Shown: positions 8,589 through 17,885, numbered from the stretch's first letter. The stretch is 29,167 nucleotides of DNA from Opacimonas sp964559075 (GCA_964559075.1 CAZLGJ010000020.1:1-29167); one strand, 5' to 3'. Notes: generated by a model not told the origin, from the letters alone. Numbers and translations are program-made.

Positions 8589-10551
8589 AGCGCGTCAATA
8601 GGGGTGTGAGATGTGCTGCGAATTTTTGCCACTGCTTGTCTGAGTTGGGGTTAATGGGCTGGCGAACCTGCTCTGCACTGGGCGTTTTGATAGCGCGTTT
8701 GGTTTCAAAGAAGCGCAAACACTCTGGCGCAAACTCCACGCCAATAAAATCTAACATCCGCGTTACTTGGCTATCGAGATCTGCTACCACCTGGTCGTGG
8801 TCGACTTGCAAGATGTTCTGACCAAAACAGCGTTGCCAGTGCGCCATTAGCGCCACATAATCGTCATAGTACTGCGCGATGTCCTCGAGGCCATAGCTAA
8901 ACTCTTGACCTTCGGCAAACAGCTGTTTGTAGCCGCTAAAACAGCAGCTGATAGGGTTGCGCCGCGCATCGATAATTTTGGCGTTGGGAAGGATCTTATG
9001 GATCAAGCCCAAGTGACGAAAGTTATTGGGCATTTTGTCAATAAAATACGGCTTGTCGGTGATGCGGTGTGCCTGAGCCAGCTCTAGATAACGCTCGCCA
9101 AGCTCGCTGAGTTCGGCTTGACTCAGCTGGTCGAGTGCCTTTGGGTAGGCGCCGTGTTGTTGTTTGACCTGGCGCGACAGGCTGATGATATATGGGAGCT
9201 CACTCGTGCCTTCAATTAACGGATGTGAGGCCAGAATTTGCTCGAGTAGGGTTGAGCCAGCGCGGGGTAACCCCACGATAAATATTGGGTCGGCTTGGGT
9301 GCTTTTACTTAGCGTTGAAAATAGCGAAGGCGGGCAATGCTGTTGCTGTTGCAACATCTCATCTGTGACCGTTTGTGGGTTGTATTTAAGCACACCGCGC
9401 TTAGTGCGATTACCCAGTTCGTAATAATTAAAGGCACGGTCATAATCACGCAGGTCTTCAAACGCTTTGCCCAACGCAAATGCAATGTGATATTTGTCGA
9501 TATCCAGCAACGTAGGTTGCGCAACTAATGCCTGCATCTGCGCAATTTCATCGGCGCTAAACTGGTAAGTTTTGAGGTTGGCAAGACTCCAGTAGGCATC
9601 GCCAAAATCGGTTTTTAATTGATAGGCGCGTTGATAATCTGCGATTGCTGCATCAATGTTGCCTAAGGTTTTGTGGTGATGTCCGCGTTGCAAAAAGCCC
9701 AATGCATATTCGGGCAAAGCGCTTAAGGCCTCATCAAAAATCGGCATAGCGCGCGTGAAATCGCTTAAACCAGCGTATTGTGAGGCAAGGGCTAGCAACA
9801 AATACGGCTCTTGGGGAAAGCGCTGCAAGCCATCTTGTGCCACCTCGATGGCGGTTTGAAAACGCTGTCGCTTTTGTAAAATATGCACGTATTCTAAGCG
9901 CAAGTCCAAATCATCTGGGGCAAGTGCCAATGCGTGTTTAAGCAAGGTATCGGCATCGTGTAAAACATAGAGCTTTGCTGCAATTTGTGCGAGTAGCCGC
10001 ATGCCGGGCACGTACTTTGGCCGCACTTTTAAATAGGCGCGTACCTGCTGCTCGGCTTGTTTGATTTTGCCGTCATAAAAAAGATGCGATGCTGCTACAA
10101 TCGGCGCTTCAATGGCCTTGATATCTTTGACTTTCTGCTCGGCATAGTGGGCTTTTGGCAAGTCGTTGAGCTGACGAAATAACTCGGCTAACTGCTGCCA
10201 ACCCGCTGCGAGCATCGGGTTGAGATTTACCGCATGTTGGTAAGCATGCAGGGCAAGTTCGAACTGCTGTTGATCGCGATACAGGTTACCGAGTTCTTGA
10301 TGCGCTTTGCCGTATTGGGTATGTTGCGCGAGTAGTTGCTGCAACTGAGTGTGCGCCTCATCAAAACGTGCCAGATAGCGTAAACACACCGCGCCGTAAA
10401 AATGCCCCTGCAGCCCAGTAGGTTGCTGTGCAATGTGTGCTTTGCACAGTGCTAGTGCTTCTTCAAAGCGCTGTTGTTGCATCAAAGCAACGGCTTTGGC
10501 GATGTGATCAGAGCGGGTGTCGGTGCTGTGGTTAGACCTTGTATCGGACAT
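8563..10551 (-). CDS. TPR-repeat sulfotransferase
   Basis: 662-residue protein with an N-terminal half of tetratricopeptide repeats (about 15-400) and a C-terminal Sulfotransferase_3-type domain (about 420-650). The 5'-phosphosulfate-binding loop is FIVGLPRAGSTLLEQ (about 420-434), and the 3'-phosphate site is DARRNPISCCFSGYKQLF (about 520-537); both key signatures of PAPS-dependent sulfotransferases are intact. No signal peptide is seen. The acceptor is unknown; the TPR part probably binds a protein or peptide partner. AGGGA lies 7 nt before the ATG. It sits downstream of and in the same direction as a TonB receptor, separated by 99 nt that include that gene's terminator. The 3' end overlaps the exonuclease by 26 nt. 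Confidence 0.88.
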   Translation of the reverse strand: MSDTRSNHSTDTRSDHIAKAVALMQQQRFEEALALCKAHIAQQPTGLQGHFYGAVCLRYLARFDEAHTQLQQLLAQHTQYGKAHQELGNLYRDQQQFELALHAYQHAVNLNPMLAAGWQQLAELFRQLNDLPKAHYAEQKVKDIKAIEAPIVAASHLFYDGKIKQAEQQVRAYLKVRPKYVPGMRLLAQIAAKLYVLHDADTLLKHALALAPDDLDLRLEYVHILQKRQRFQTAIEVAQDGLQRFPQEPYLLLALASQYAGLSDFTRAMPIFDEALSALPEYALGFLQRGHHHKTLGNIDAAIADYQRAYQLKTDFGDAYWSLANLKTYQFSADEIAQMQALVAQPTLLDIDKYHIAFALGKAFEDLRDYDRAFNYYELGNRTKRGVLKYNPQTVTDEMLQQQQHCPPSLFSTLSKSTQADPIFIVGLPRAGSTLLEQILASHPLIEGTSELPYIISLSRQVKQQHGAYPKALDQLSQAELSELGERYLELAQAHRITDKPYFIDKMPNNFRHLGLIHKILPNAKIIDARRNPISCCFSGYKQLFAEGQEFSYGLEDIAQYYDDYVALMAHWQRCFGQNILQVDHDQVVADLDSQVTRMLDFIGVEFAPECLRFFETKRAIKTPSAEQVRQPINPNSDKQWQKFAAHLTPLLTRFKTHVPHS

Positions 10552-10613
10552 ACGGATCCCTGGAAAAATAAACGGTCAGTTCGATTGTAATAAATGTAGT
10601 GTAAAAACAAAAA

Positions 10614-10632
10614 GACCCCGTCATGCGGGGTC
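10614..10632 (-). terminator. Rho-independent terminator of the TonB receptor gene
   Basis: Perfect 7-bp GC-rich stem (GACCCCG / CGGGGTC, loop of 5) about 18 nt after the receptor stop. On the minus strand it is followed directly by TTTTTG and more T. On the plus strand there is also a short T-run, so it could work both ways. Confidence 0.85.
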
Positions 10633-10650
10633 CTTTTCCCAATACTTCGC

Positions 10651-13107
10651 TTAGAAGTACGTGTAGTTTACGCTCATGCCAATCGTGCGAGGACGGTTGG
10701 TGCTGATGCGTTTGATATCGTCTTGGTCGTTGATAAACAGAGTAGCACGTTCATCAGAGATGTTATCAATGTAAAACTTCACTCTCCAGCTATCCATAGT
10801 CACACCGTATGAGGCGTTAAAAATAGCATAGCTATCTTGCTCTTCACGCTCTGAGGCGACGATCGAGTTGAAACTTTTATCAGCAAACTGTGCACCAAGT
10901 TGAATATCCATATCGTAACCATTCGCTTCCCAGTCGTGGCGAACGCGGACGTTACCTTGGAACTTAGGCGTCAGTGGTAATGTTGAACCCACAGGAGCCA
11001 TCTCGATAACTTGTGCTTTGGTCGCAGTTAACTCAGTATCATTATATGAGAACGCAGCGTATAGCGTGGTGTTATCTGTTAAGAGGTACTCAATGTCGGT
11101 TTCAAGGCCTAAGATTTTGCTATCTGCAGCATTTTCAATAAATGTCAGGATTGAGACGTTTTCTGGATCAAAACGAGACGTTTGCATGTTCTGCCAGTCG
11201 ATATAGTACATGTTACCGTTCCACTTATAACCTGCATCCCAGTCAAGGATTTTCCAACCAAATTCATAGTTGGTGACTTCATCTGTTTCATAGGTCACAG
11301 ACACTGTTGGGAATTCTGGGTTAGTCGAGGTTACACCACCACCACGGTTAAAGCCACCAGGGCGGAAACCTTCAGAATATGTGGCATAGAATAAGTTACC
11401 GGCATCGCTGGTATAAGCGATGTTAAACTTCGGAATGACGTCTGATTCTGAAAGCGGCTGAGTTGAGTGTCCGCCTGATAAATCATAATCACGGCCACGG
11501 TCGGTATTTTGTGAACCTTGGAAGATACCGTCAGCAAAGTTAGACGAACCTTCGTAATCCGTTTCCAAATCATACCAGCGTAAACCAATGGTAGCTGCCC
11601 ACTGCTTGTCAAATTGCCAGTTGATTTCACTGAACACGGCGATTTGTTCTTCAGAACGGGTAATATCGTTGAAGAATGCCACACCTACAGGACGCGTGTT
11701 AGGGTTAATGCTGACCGCAGTGCTGATCGGTGCATTTGGTGCAAAACCGATTTCCGGTACTGCATTGTAGACATAGTCATCTAGAGTTTTTAGTTCGGTA
11801 TCGTCATAAAACACACCAGCGGTGATGCTGACTGTGTCAGACAAGTCAGCAGAAACACGCAATTCGTGGGTCATGCGAGAGTGCTCTTGTTTGCCCATGA
11901 AGCCCTTTGTCGGGTCTTTACATTCACGATTTTCAGTGATGAACTGAGGGTCAATATTGTAACTAGCGATGTAATCAGGATTAGTATATGTACAGGTATA
12001 ATACGCGATAAAACCACCGGAGTTGTTATAACCTGTATAGTCAATGTTTTGCTCAACTTCGCGGTCTAAGAACGCGCCGGCATAGACAATGTCTAGATCG
12101 TCTAAGTCACCTTCAACCACAATATTGGTCAAGTTGACATCGTCTTGCAACGAATCTGGGAAGAAGCGCTGCACTTGTAAGTCACCCACTTCTGGGTCAA
12201 AATCAAATACACCATCAGCAACTAATGACTGCGTGGTGTGCTGCACTAATAAGTTCCAATCACTGTTGATGAAATACTTCAGACCAAAACGACCACCTTC
12301 ATAACTTGCATCGTTAAAGTTGTCTTCGACTAGCGATAAGTTGCTGGTACTTTCATAAGAGCCATCAGGGCCAGCATCTACTGAGCTTGCAGGGTTAATC
12401 GCTGGATCAAGGGTAAATTCACCTGCCACATTATCGATGTAACCGCCGCGCTGCACAGAGTAAATAGCGGCGCGAACTGCTAAGTCGTCAGACAGTGGCA
12501 AGTTGATAAAACCTTCGCCAACAGTCGACATTTCACCGTTTTTGGTGCTTTCTAGACGCGTCGTAAAACCTGCGCCAAAGCCATCAGTCGTTGGCTTGTT
12601 AGTGATATAACGGATAGTACCTGCTTGTGAGCTGGCGCCAAATAAAGTGCCTTGTGGTCCAGGTAAGATCTCGATGCGCTGTAAGTCAGTTGCATACAAA
12701 TCCAGGTTTCGGCCAGGTGCGGTGACCGGCTGTTCGTCAACATACAGTGCAACATTTGGCATGGTACCTTGAGCACCAGATAACATTACCGTGATTGGCT
12801 GGATTGCCATGCCACGAATAAAGACGTCGTTCTGACCAGGACCACGACCACCTAAGGTGAGGTTAGGAACATAACGTGCAAAGTCATCAAAGTTACCGAT
12901 GTTTTGTTCAGCAAGCGCCTGTGCACTTAAGGCAGAAACCGCCACTGGCGTTTCTTGGATGTTTTGAGAGCGCTTGGTCGCGGTGACTTCGATGGTCTCA
13001 ATTTTTTGACGTTCTGCATCATCTGCCATAGCGGGCACTGATAAAGCAGTTACGACGGCAAGTGCAACGGCATTTAATGGCGTTTTTGCGGTCTTGTTGT
13101 GTAGCAT
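10651..13107 (-). CDS. TonB-dependent outer-membrane receptor
   Basis: 818-residue TonB-dependent receptor. A signal peptide is visible with cleavage likely after A28 (VPAMA). The TonB box is IETIEVTATKR (about 36-46), the plug follows (about 50-170, with VFIRGM and LPGPQGTLFG elements), then a 22-strand type barrel ending in the aromatic C-terminus NYTYF that fits Bam-mediated insertion. This type is common in Alteromonadales and sphingomonads; the substrate cannot be told from sequence. AGGA lies 7 nt before the ATG. Its leader contains a perfect 17-bp inverted repeat (13171-13212). A strong terminator follows the gene. A co-oriented TPR-sulfotransferase gene comes next. Confidence 0.92.
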   Translation of the reverse strand: MLHNKTAKTPLNAVALAVVTALSVPAMADDAERQKIETIEVTATKRSQNIQETPVAVSALSAQALAEQNIGNFDDFARYVPNLTLGGRGPGQNDVFIRGMAIQPITVMLSGAQGTMPNVALYVDEQPVTAPGRNLDLYATDLQRIEILPGPQGTLFGASSQAGTIRYITNKPTTDGFGAGFTTRLESTKNGEMSTVGEGFINLPLSDDLAVRAAIYSVQRGGYIDNVAGEFTLDPAINPASSVDAGPDGSYESTSNLSLVEDNFNDASYEGGRFGLKYFINSDWNLLVQHTTQSLVADGVFDFDPEVGDLQVQRFFPDSLQDDVNLTNIVVEGDLDDLDIVYAGAFLDREVEQNIDYTGYNNSGGFIAYYTCTYTNPDYIASYNIDPQFITENRECKDPTKGFMGKQEHSRMTHELRVSADLSDTVSITAGVFYDDTELKTLDDYVYNAVPEIGFAPNAPISTAVSINPNTRPVGVAFFNDITRSEEQIAVFSEINWQFDKQWAATIGLRWYDLETDYEGSSNFADGIFQGSQNTDRGRDYDLSGGHSTQPLSESDVIPKFNIAYTSDAGNLFYATYSEGFRPGGFNRGGGVTSTNPEFPTVSVTYETDEVTNYEFGWKILDWDAGYKWNGNMYYIDWQNMQTSRFDPENVSILTFIENAADSKILGLETDIEYLLTDNTTLYAAFSYNDTELTATKAQVIEMAPVGSTLPLTPKFQGNVRVRHDWEANGYDMDIQLGAQFADKSFNSIVASEREEQDSYAIFNASYGVTMDSWRVKFYIDNISDERATLFINDQDDIKRISTNRPRTIGMSVNYTYF

Positions 13108-13342
13108 TAGTTATCCTAATAATTTTAGTTCAATGTATTTTCTCGCGAAGTATTTTATAAAATGCTAAAAAAATATGCAAATTAGTTTGCGTTCTAACTA
13201 ATTTGCATATTTCTAAAAGGGTTTGCGGTGTATGAAATTTGACCAGTTCAGGGCTGAGTAATGAGCGATTGGTAAGTTTACATGGATTTTTGCCTGAATT
13301 TTGCGTATCTTGTGCACGTTTTCATTAAGCATTTATTAGATT
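13108..13342. other. Divergent intergenic region, TonB receptor / BCCT carrier
   Basis: Besides the 17-bp inverted repeat it holds a 12-bp palindrome ATTTTATAAAAT (13152-13163), 44 nt upstream of the receptor start. No convincing sigma-70 promoter could be settled by eye for either gene, and the BCCT start lacks a clear Shine-Dalgarno. Confidence 0.4.
13171..13212 (-). promoter_or_regulatory. Perfect 17-bp inverted repeat in the TonB receptor leader
   Basis: Arms at 13171-13187 and 13196-13212 are exact reverse complements (AAATATGCAAATTAGTT and its complement) around an 8-nt loop. Read on the minus strand, the hairpin runs into T7 at its 3' side, 64 nt before the receptor ATG, which resembles a terminator or attenuator. 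A shorter competing hairpin (GCAAA-TTAG-TTTGC, 13177-13190) uses part of one arm. Alternatives are an operator for a dimeric regulator or the end of a small RNA. Confidence 0.6.
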
Positions 13343-15313
13343 ATGTGGTCAGCAAAAAATAAGAATAAAAATAATTTAAACTATGGCGTATTTGCCTCAG
13401 CCTCTCTCATTATTGCAGCACTTGTGTTGCTAACTGTCTGGGATGCCGAAGGTGTGACAGAGCGCTTTCAGGGGATGCAAAGCGTTATCGTCGATACTGC
13501 GGGCTGGTTCTACGTTCTCGCCGTGGCGTTTGTGTTAGTCGCAGTTGTGTATTTATGCTTCTCACGCTTTGGCAACATTAAGTTAGGACTGGATCACCAA
13601 CAGCCACAGTATCCATTTACCACCTGGTTAGCCATGCTGTTTTCAGCAGGTATGGGCATTGGTCTTATGTTTTATGGGGTGGCTGAACCCGTCATGCACT
13701 TTATGGCACCTCCGACGGCCACGCCAGAGTCCATTGCGGCGACCAAAGAAGCGCTAAAAATGACGTTTTTTCACTGGGGGCTCCATGCGTGGGCAATTTA
13801 TGCGATTGTGGCACTGATTTTGGCGTACTTTGCCTTTCGTCAAAATTTGCCGTTAACCTTGCGTTCTGCACTGCATCCCATTTGGGGCGATAAGATTTTT
13901 ACTTGGCGGGGTGATTTGATTGATGCCTTCGCCATCGTCAGTACCGTCTTTGGTGTCGCGACATCGCTAGGTATTGGGGTCTTGCAGATCAATGCCGGTG
14001 CAGACTTATTATTTGGCATTGGGATCAGTAATACTGCCCAAATCATCATCATGGCACTAGTTGTCATGTTTGCCTCGATTTCGGTGGCAACGGGCCTCGA
14101 TCGCGGCATCAAAATACTCTCACAAATCAACATGTGCCTTGCAGTGTTGTTCTTGTTATTCATTTTGCTCAATGGTCCGAGTCTGTTTTTGATGCAGGCA
14201 TTGGTGCAAAACATTGGCAGCTACCTTAGTGACATCGTGCACAACACGTTTAACTTGTACGCCTATCAACAAACCGACTGGATTGGCGGTTGGACCATCT
14301 ATTACTGGGCATGGTGGTTAGCCTGGTCGCCGTTTGTGGGCATGTTTATTGCGCGTATTTCACGCGGGCGCACCATTCGCGAGTTTGTCATTGGGGTCTT
14401 GATAGTCCCCACGCTGTTTACTTTCTCATGGATGACGTTCTTTGGTAACTCCGCCATCGACCTCATTGCGAATGAAGATTTGGCCAGCCTTGGCGTGGCG
14501 GTCAAAGACAACACGGCACTGGCGCTCTTTGCCTTTTTGGACAATTACCCTGCGACGAATTTTGTGTCGGGTATTGCGTTGATCATGGTGGTGATTTTCT
14601 TCGTTACCTCCTGTGACTCTGGTGCTATGGTGGTCGATATGTTGGCCTCTAATGGCGAAAACAACACGCCGATCTGGCAGCGTCTATACTGGACCAGTAG
14701 CATCGGAGTTGTGTCAGGTATTTTGTTATTTTCCGGTGGACTAGGTGCTCTACAGGCGCTAACGATAGCCGCAGCATTACCGTTTACGGTGGTATTATTG
14801 ATGGCTTTATACGGGACGTTTAAAGCGCTGCAAATCGACGCTACAAAACAGCAGGCTATGGGGACATTGGCGCCAAGTATTGCCGCAGAAGACGGAGATT
14901 GGCGCGCGCGCTTAGCGCAAATTGTGAATTTTCCGAACAAAGCCAAGGTGAATACGTTTTTACAAGAGGTTGTCAAAGCCGCTTTAACCGATGTGCAGCG
15001 TGAAATGATTGCACAATCTTTAGACGCTGAACTGGTCTCTAGTGCGGAGCGCTTAAGCTTGCGGATCACGCATGCAGGTCAGCCCGACTTTCTCTACAGC
15101 GTGCAAACCAGAGTGGCCTCTCAACCCGATTTATTAAGCGCTGAGGATGATGTTGTGGAAGCTGATAATGAACAAGAATACTACCGCGCCGAAGTGCACT
15201 TGACCGAAGGTGGGCAAGATTATTGTGTGATGCAGTGGTCCAAAGAGGCTATAATCAATGATGTGATAGAGCAATATCAAAAACACATCCATTTCTTGCA
15301 ACAACTCAATTAA
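13343..15313 (+). CDS. BCCT-family betaine/choline/carnitine transporter
   Basis: 656-residue inner-membrane carrier of the betaine-choline-carnitine transporter family. About 12 membrane helices are visible between residues 15 and 500. Family motifs are GMGIGLMFYGVAEPV (about 103-117) and WAWWLAWSPFVGMFIARISRGR in two halves (about 322-344), the aromatic box region that binds trimethylammonium groups. A long hydrophilic C-terminal tail (about 505-656) resembles that of BetT-type members, where the tail takes part in osmotic regulation. The substrate is probably choline, betaine or a related compatible solute; I cannot say which. The ATG has no clear Shine-Dalgarno but no better start is available before the first helix. 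A MarR regulator follows after 22 nt and is likely cotranscribed. Confidence 0.92.
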   Translation: MWSAKNKNKNNLNYGVFASASLIIAALVLLTVWDAEGVTERFQGMQSVIVDTAGWFYVLAVAFVLVAVVYLCFSRFGNIKLGLDHQQPQYPFTTWLAMLFSAGMGIGLMFYGVAEPVMHFMAPPTATPESIAATKEALKMTFFHWGLHAWAIYAIVALILAYFAFRQNLPLTLRSALHPIWGDKIFTWRGDLIDAFAIVSTVFGVATSLGIGVLQINAGADLLFGIGISNTAQIIIMALVVMFASISVATGLDRGIKILSQINMCLAVLFLLFILLNGPSLFLMQALVQNIGSYLSDIVHNTFNLYAYQQTDWIGGWTIYYWAWWLAWSPFVGMFIARISRGRTIREFVIGVLIVPTLFTFSWMTFFGNSAIDLIANEDLASLGVAVKDNTALALFAFLDNYPATNFVSGIALIMVVIFFVTSCDSGAMVVDMLASNGENNTPIWQRLYWTSSIGVVSGILLFSGGLGALQALTIAAALPFTVVLLMALYGTFKALQIDATKQQAMGTLAPSIAAEDGDWRARLAQIVNFPNKAKVNTFLQEVVKAALTDVQREMIAQSLDAELVSSAERLSLRITHAGQPDFLYSVQTRVASQPDLLSAEDDVVEADNEQEYYRAEVHLTEGGQDYCVMQWSKEAIINDVIEQYQKHIHFLQQLN

Positions 15314-15335
15314 TACAAAAATTAGAATATCGCTT

Positions 15336-15806
15336 ATGCAAAAAGATGAAGAATTGTTAGTCGCCCTGCGCAAAGTCATTCGCGCCATTGACATGCGCTC
15401 GCGCCAGCTCAGTAAAGACGTTGGCCTTACTGGCCCGCAGCTGTTGGTACTGCAAGAAGTCGGACGCAACCCCGGCGTCATGGTCAAGCAGATTGCAGAG
15501 CGCATTAATCTCAGCCCAGCAACCATCACCAGTATTCTTGATCGCATGGAGCTGCGCGAACTGGTTAACCGAGTCCGCAGCACTGAAGATAAACGTCGCG
15601 TGGGCGTGTTTTTAAGTGAGGCGGGTCAAACCGCGCTAGACGCAGCGCCCCTGCCGTTGCAGGAGCATTTTCTGAACCGTTTCAATAGACTCGAAGAGTG
15701 GGAAAAATCCCTCATGGTCTCGTCGATGCAGCGTATTGCCACCATGATGGACGCCGAAGATATCGACGCTGCACCGGTCTTAGAAGTAGGTAGCCTAAAA
15801 ACCTAA
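15336..15806 (+). CDS. MarR-family regulator, CosR/EctR-like
   Basis: 156-residue winged-helix regulator. The core reads TGPQLLVLQEVGRNPG, then the recognition helix region INLSPATITSILDRMELREL and the wing with EDKRRVGVFLSEAG. The sequence style (VIRAIDMRSRQL then TGPQLLVLQ, and the WEKSLMVSSMQRIATMM C-terminus) resembles CosR/EctR regulators, which control compatible-solute synthesis and uptake in Vibrio and methylotrophs. Position 22 nt behind a BCCT carrier supports that role. It lacks the usual ectABC or bet genes next door, so the exact target set is open. The stop codon overlaps the stop of the opposing oxygenase gene by 2 nt, with no terminator between. Confidence 0.8.
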   Translation: MQKDEELLVALRKVIRAIDMRSRQLSKDVGLTGPQLLVLQEVGRNPGVMVKQIAERINLSPATITSILDRMELRELVNRVRSTEDKRRVGVFLSEAGQTALDAAPLPLQEHFLNRFNRLEEWEKSLMVSSMQRIATMMDAEDIDAAPVLEVGSLKT

Positions 15807-16654
15807 ATTACACCTAGTTCGGTTAATCGTTCCGTCAAATAGCTCTTGGCAGTGTGGCGCTCCGAGAGCACCACATCGGGTCTAGGGTGCAAAAACAGCG
15901 GCAGCGAAATACGCGACTTGCTCATATCTGCCCCTTCAGGGTTAATCACCCGATGTGACGTCGACGGAAAATACCCTTGTGATGCTTCTTGCAGCATGTC
16001 ACCAATATTGATAATCAGGTTACCAAAATCACTGGGTACATCTAACCAGTTGCCGTCTTTGGCCTGCACCTGTAACCCCGGTTCATTCGCCGCGGGCAAG
16101 ATGGTGATCAAATTAATGTCTTCATGTGCGGCAGCCCGGATTGCGCCCACCTCTTCGTCACCTTTTAGTGGCGGATAGTGCAGCACGCGCAACAAGGTTT
16201 GATCAGAGCCGTTAATCATTTGCCCTAGCGGCTCGCGATAGCCGGCCTGCACATCGGCAGGAGAGAGCGACTCGATCCAGCCTAGTAGCTCAGCGGCAAA
16301 GGCGCTAGTATCGGTATAGTAGGCATCTAACTCTGCACGCAGCTCTTCAGGACATTGCCCCCACGTATAATAATGAAAGTACTCTTTGATGTCTTTTTGG
16401 GTAAAGCCTTTGGCGGTTTCTGAAATGCGCGCGGGAAAAAAACCATCCTGCGTCCCCTTGTTGTATAAAAATGCTTCTTTATCTTCGGGGCTTTGGTCAA
16501 ACCATGCTTGCCAGTGCGTATAGATATCTGATACGCGTGCTTGACTGATTGGGTGGTTGGTCAGGACACCAAATCCTGTTTCGCGTAAAGACGCTACAAA
16601 TTGTGCGGCCGCATCAGCGGCGCGATAATCGACGGATTTGAGAAGTGTGCTCAT
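15803..16654 (-). CDS. Isopenicillin-N-synthase-like 2OG/Fe(II) oxygenase
   Basis: 283-residue non-haem iron oxygenase. The facial triad is H177-x-D179 (AAHEDIN) and H234 (STSHRVINP), and the 2-oxoglutarate-binding R248-x-S250 is present (SRISLPLF), so the enzyme should be active. The start is the ATG at 16654, which overlaps the nupC stop (ATGA); a longer in-frame reading with 57 extra residues runs back into nupC and is not credible. The gene is the third of udk-nupC-oxygenase and is translationally coupled to nupC. This suggests a nucleoside or pyrimidine substrate, as in fungal thymine 7-hydroxylase or pyrimidine deoxynucleoside hydroxylases that share this fold. The substrate is inference; the family is secure. 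It could instead act on an unrelated small molecule. Confidence 0.87.
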   Translation of the reverse strand: MSTLLKSVDYRAADAAAQFVASLRETGFGVLTNHPISQARVSDIYTHWQAWFDQSPEDKEAFLYNKGTQDGFFPARISETAKGFTQKDIKEYFHYYTWGQCPEELRAELDAYYTDTSAFAAELLGWIESLSPADVQAGYREPLGQMINGSDQTLLRVLHYPPLKGDEEVGAIRAAAHEDINLITILPAANEPGLQVQAKDGNWLDVPSDFGNLIINIGDMLQEASQGYFPSTSHRVINPEGADMSKSRISLPLFLHPRPDVVLSERHTAKSYLTERLTELGVI

Positions 16655-17865
16655 GCTTGTAATCCTATTAAAATACCGGCTAGCGCGGCGCTCATGAGGT
16701 TGGCGAGGGTGGCCGCCAAGACGGCTTTGAGTCCTAGTCGTGCAATATCGGGGCGACGCTTCGGCGCCATCGCGCCAATCCCGCCCATCAAAATCGCAAT
16801 CGATGAAAAATTGGCAAAGCCACATAAGGCAAAGGTCACAATCGCTTGCGTTTTAGGTGATAAATCTTGTGCCACATCCACAAAACTTAAGTAGGCGACA
16901 AACTCGTTGACTACAATTTTTTGGCCAATAAAGCTACCTGCAACCATGGCTTCCGACCACTCGATGCCAATTGCCCATGCTAAGGGTGCCAATACATAGC
17001 CTAAAATGATTTCAAAGGTCAGTTCGGGATAGCCAAAGAGACCACCTGCCCAGCCAATTAACCCATTGAGTAAGGCGATCAGCGCCACAAATGCCAGCAA
17101 CATAGCGCCGACGTTTAAGGCCAACTGCAAGCCAGCTGAGGCCCCTGACGCCGCTGCGTCAAGCACATTGGTATAGCCTGAATCATCGGCATCAACTTGT
17201 GCCAGTGCGTTGTTTGGCGTGGCGGTTTCCGGGGCGATAATTTTGGCCATCATGAGTCCTGCCGGCGCCGCCATAAAGCTCGCTGCAAGTAGGTATTTTA
17301 GCTCGACACCAATGCCGGCATAACCAGCCATGATCGAGCCCGCAATGGACGCCAAACCGCCTACCATTACCGCAAATAATTCAGATTCGGTCATCTTGGG
17401 GATAAATGGGCGCACCACCAGCGGCGCTTCAGTCTGCCCGACAAAGATATTGGCCGCAGCTGACATGGATTCAGGACGGGACGTACCAAGAAGTTTTTGT
17501 AAGCCACCACCAATCACGTTGATGATCAGTTTCATGATCCCGAGATGATAGAGCACCGCAATCAAGGCTGAAAAGAAGATAATGACGGGCAACACGTTAA
17601 AGGCGAAAATAAAGCCCAGTGATTTGTTGCCCACCGCACCAAATAAAAAGCCAATGCCGGCATCGGCATAGCTAATAATATTAGCAACAAAGTCAGTAGC
17701 AGCTAGTAGCGCGCTGACCCCAGGTGGAAAATACAGAATGGTAATCGCAATACCGGTTTGAATCGCAAATGCGCCACCGACCGTGCGCCAGTTAATCGCC
17801 TGGCGGTTTTGACTAAATACCAACGCAATCGCTACCAGTAGGATAATGCCCAATAAGCCAATCAT
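16651..17865 (-). CDS. nupC: Concentrative nucleoside transporter, NupC type
   Basis: 404-residue inner-membrane nucleoside:cation symporter (CNT family), the same size as E. coli NupC (about 400). The order of segments fits: N-terminal helices (about 1-75), gate region, and the substrate-site motif FVGQTEAPLVVRPF at 141-154 with G143-Q144-T145-E146. The second half has KIVVNEFVAYLSF, also typical. AAAGG lies about 6 nt before the ATG. The gene follows udk after 20 nt and overlaps the oxygenase by 4 nt. With Udk it gives uptake followed by phosphate trapping of uridine/cytidine-type nucleosides. Pyrimidine preference is inferred from context. Confidence 0.93.
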   Translation of the reverse strand: MIGLLGIILLVAIALVFSQNRQAINWRTVGGAFAIQTGIAITILYFPPGVSALLAATDFVANIISYADAGIGFLFGAVGNKSLGFIFAFNVLPVIIFFSALIAVLYHLGIMKLIINVIGGGLQKLLGTSRPESMSAAANIFVGQTEAPLVVRPFIPKMTESELFAVMVGGLASIAGSIMAGYAGIGVELKYLLAASFMAAPAGLMMAKIIAPETATPNNALAQVDADDSGYTNVLDAAASGASAGLQLALNVGAMLLAFVALIALLNGLIGWAGGLFGYPELTFEIILGYVLAPLAWAIGIEWSEAMVAGSFIGQKIVVNEFVAYLSFVDVAQDLSPKTQAIVTFALCGFANFSSIAILMGGIGAMAPKRRPDIARLGLKAVLAATLANLMSAALAGILIGLQA

Positions 17866-17885
17866 CTGTCGTCGCCTTTATGTTG

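Noticed and set aside
16655..16825. 57-residue N-terminal extension of the oxygenase
   Set aside because: Lies fully inside nupC in another frame, low-complexity shadow sequence; the ATG at 16654 with ATGA coupling is far better.
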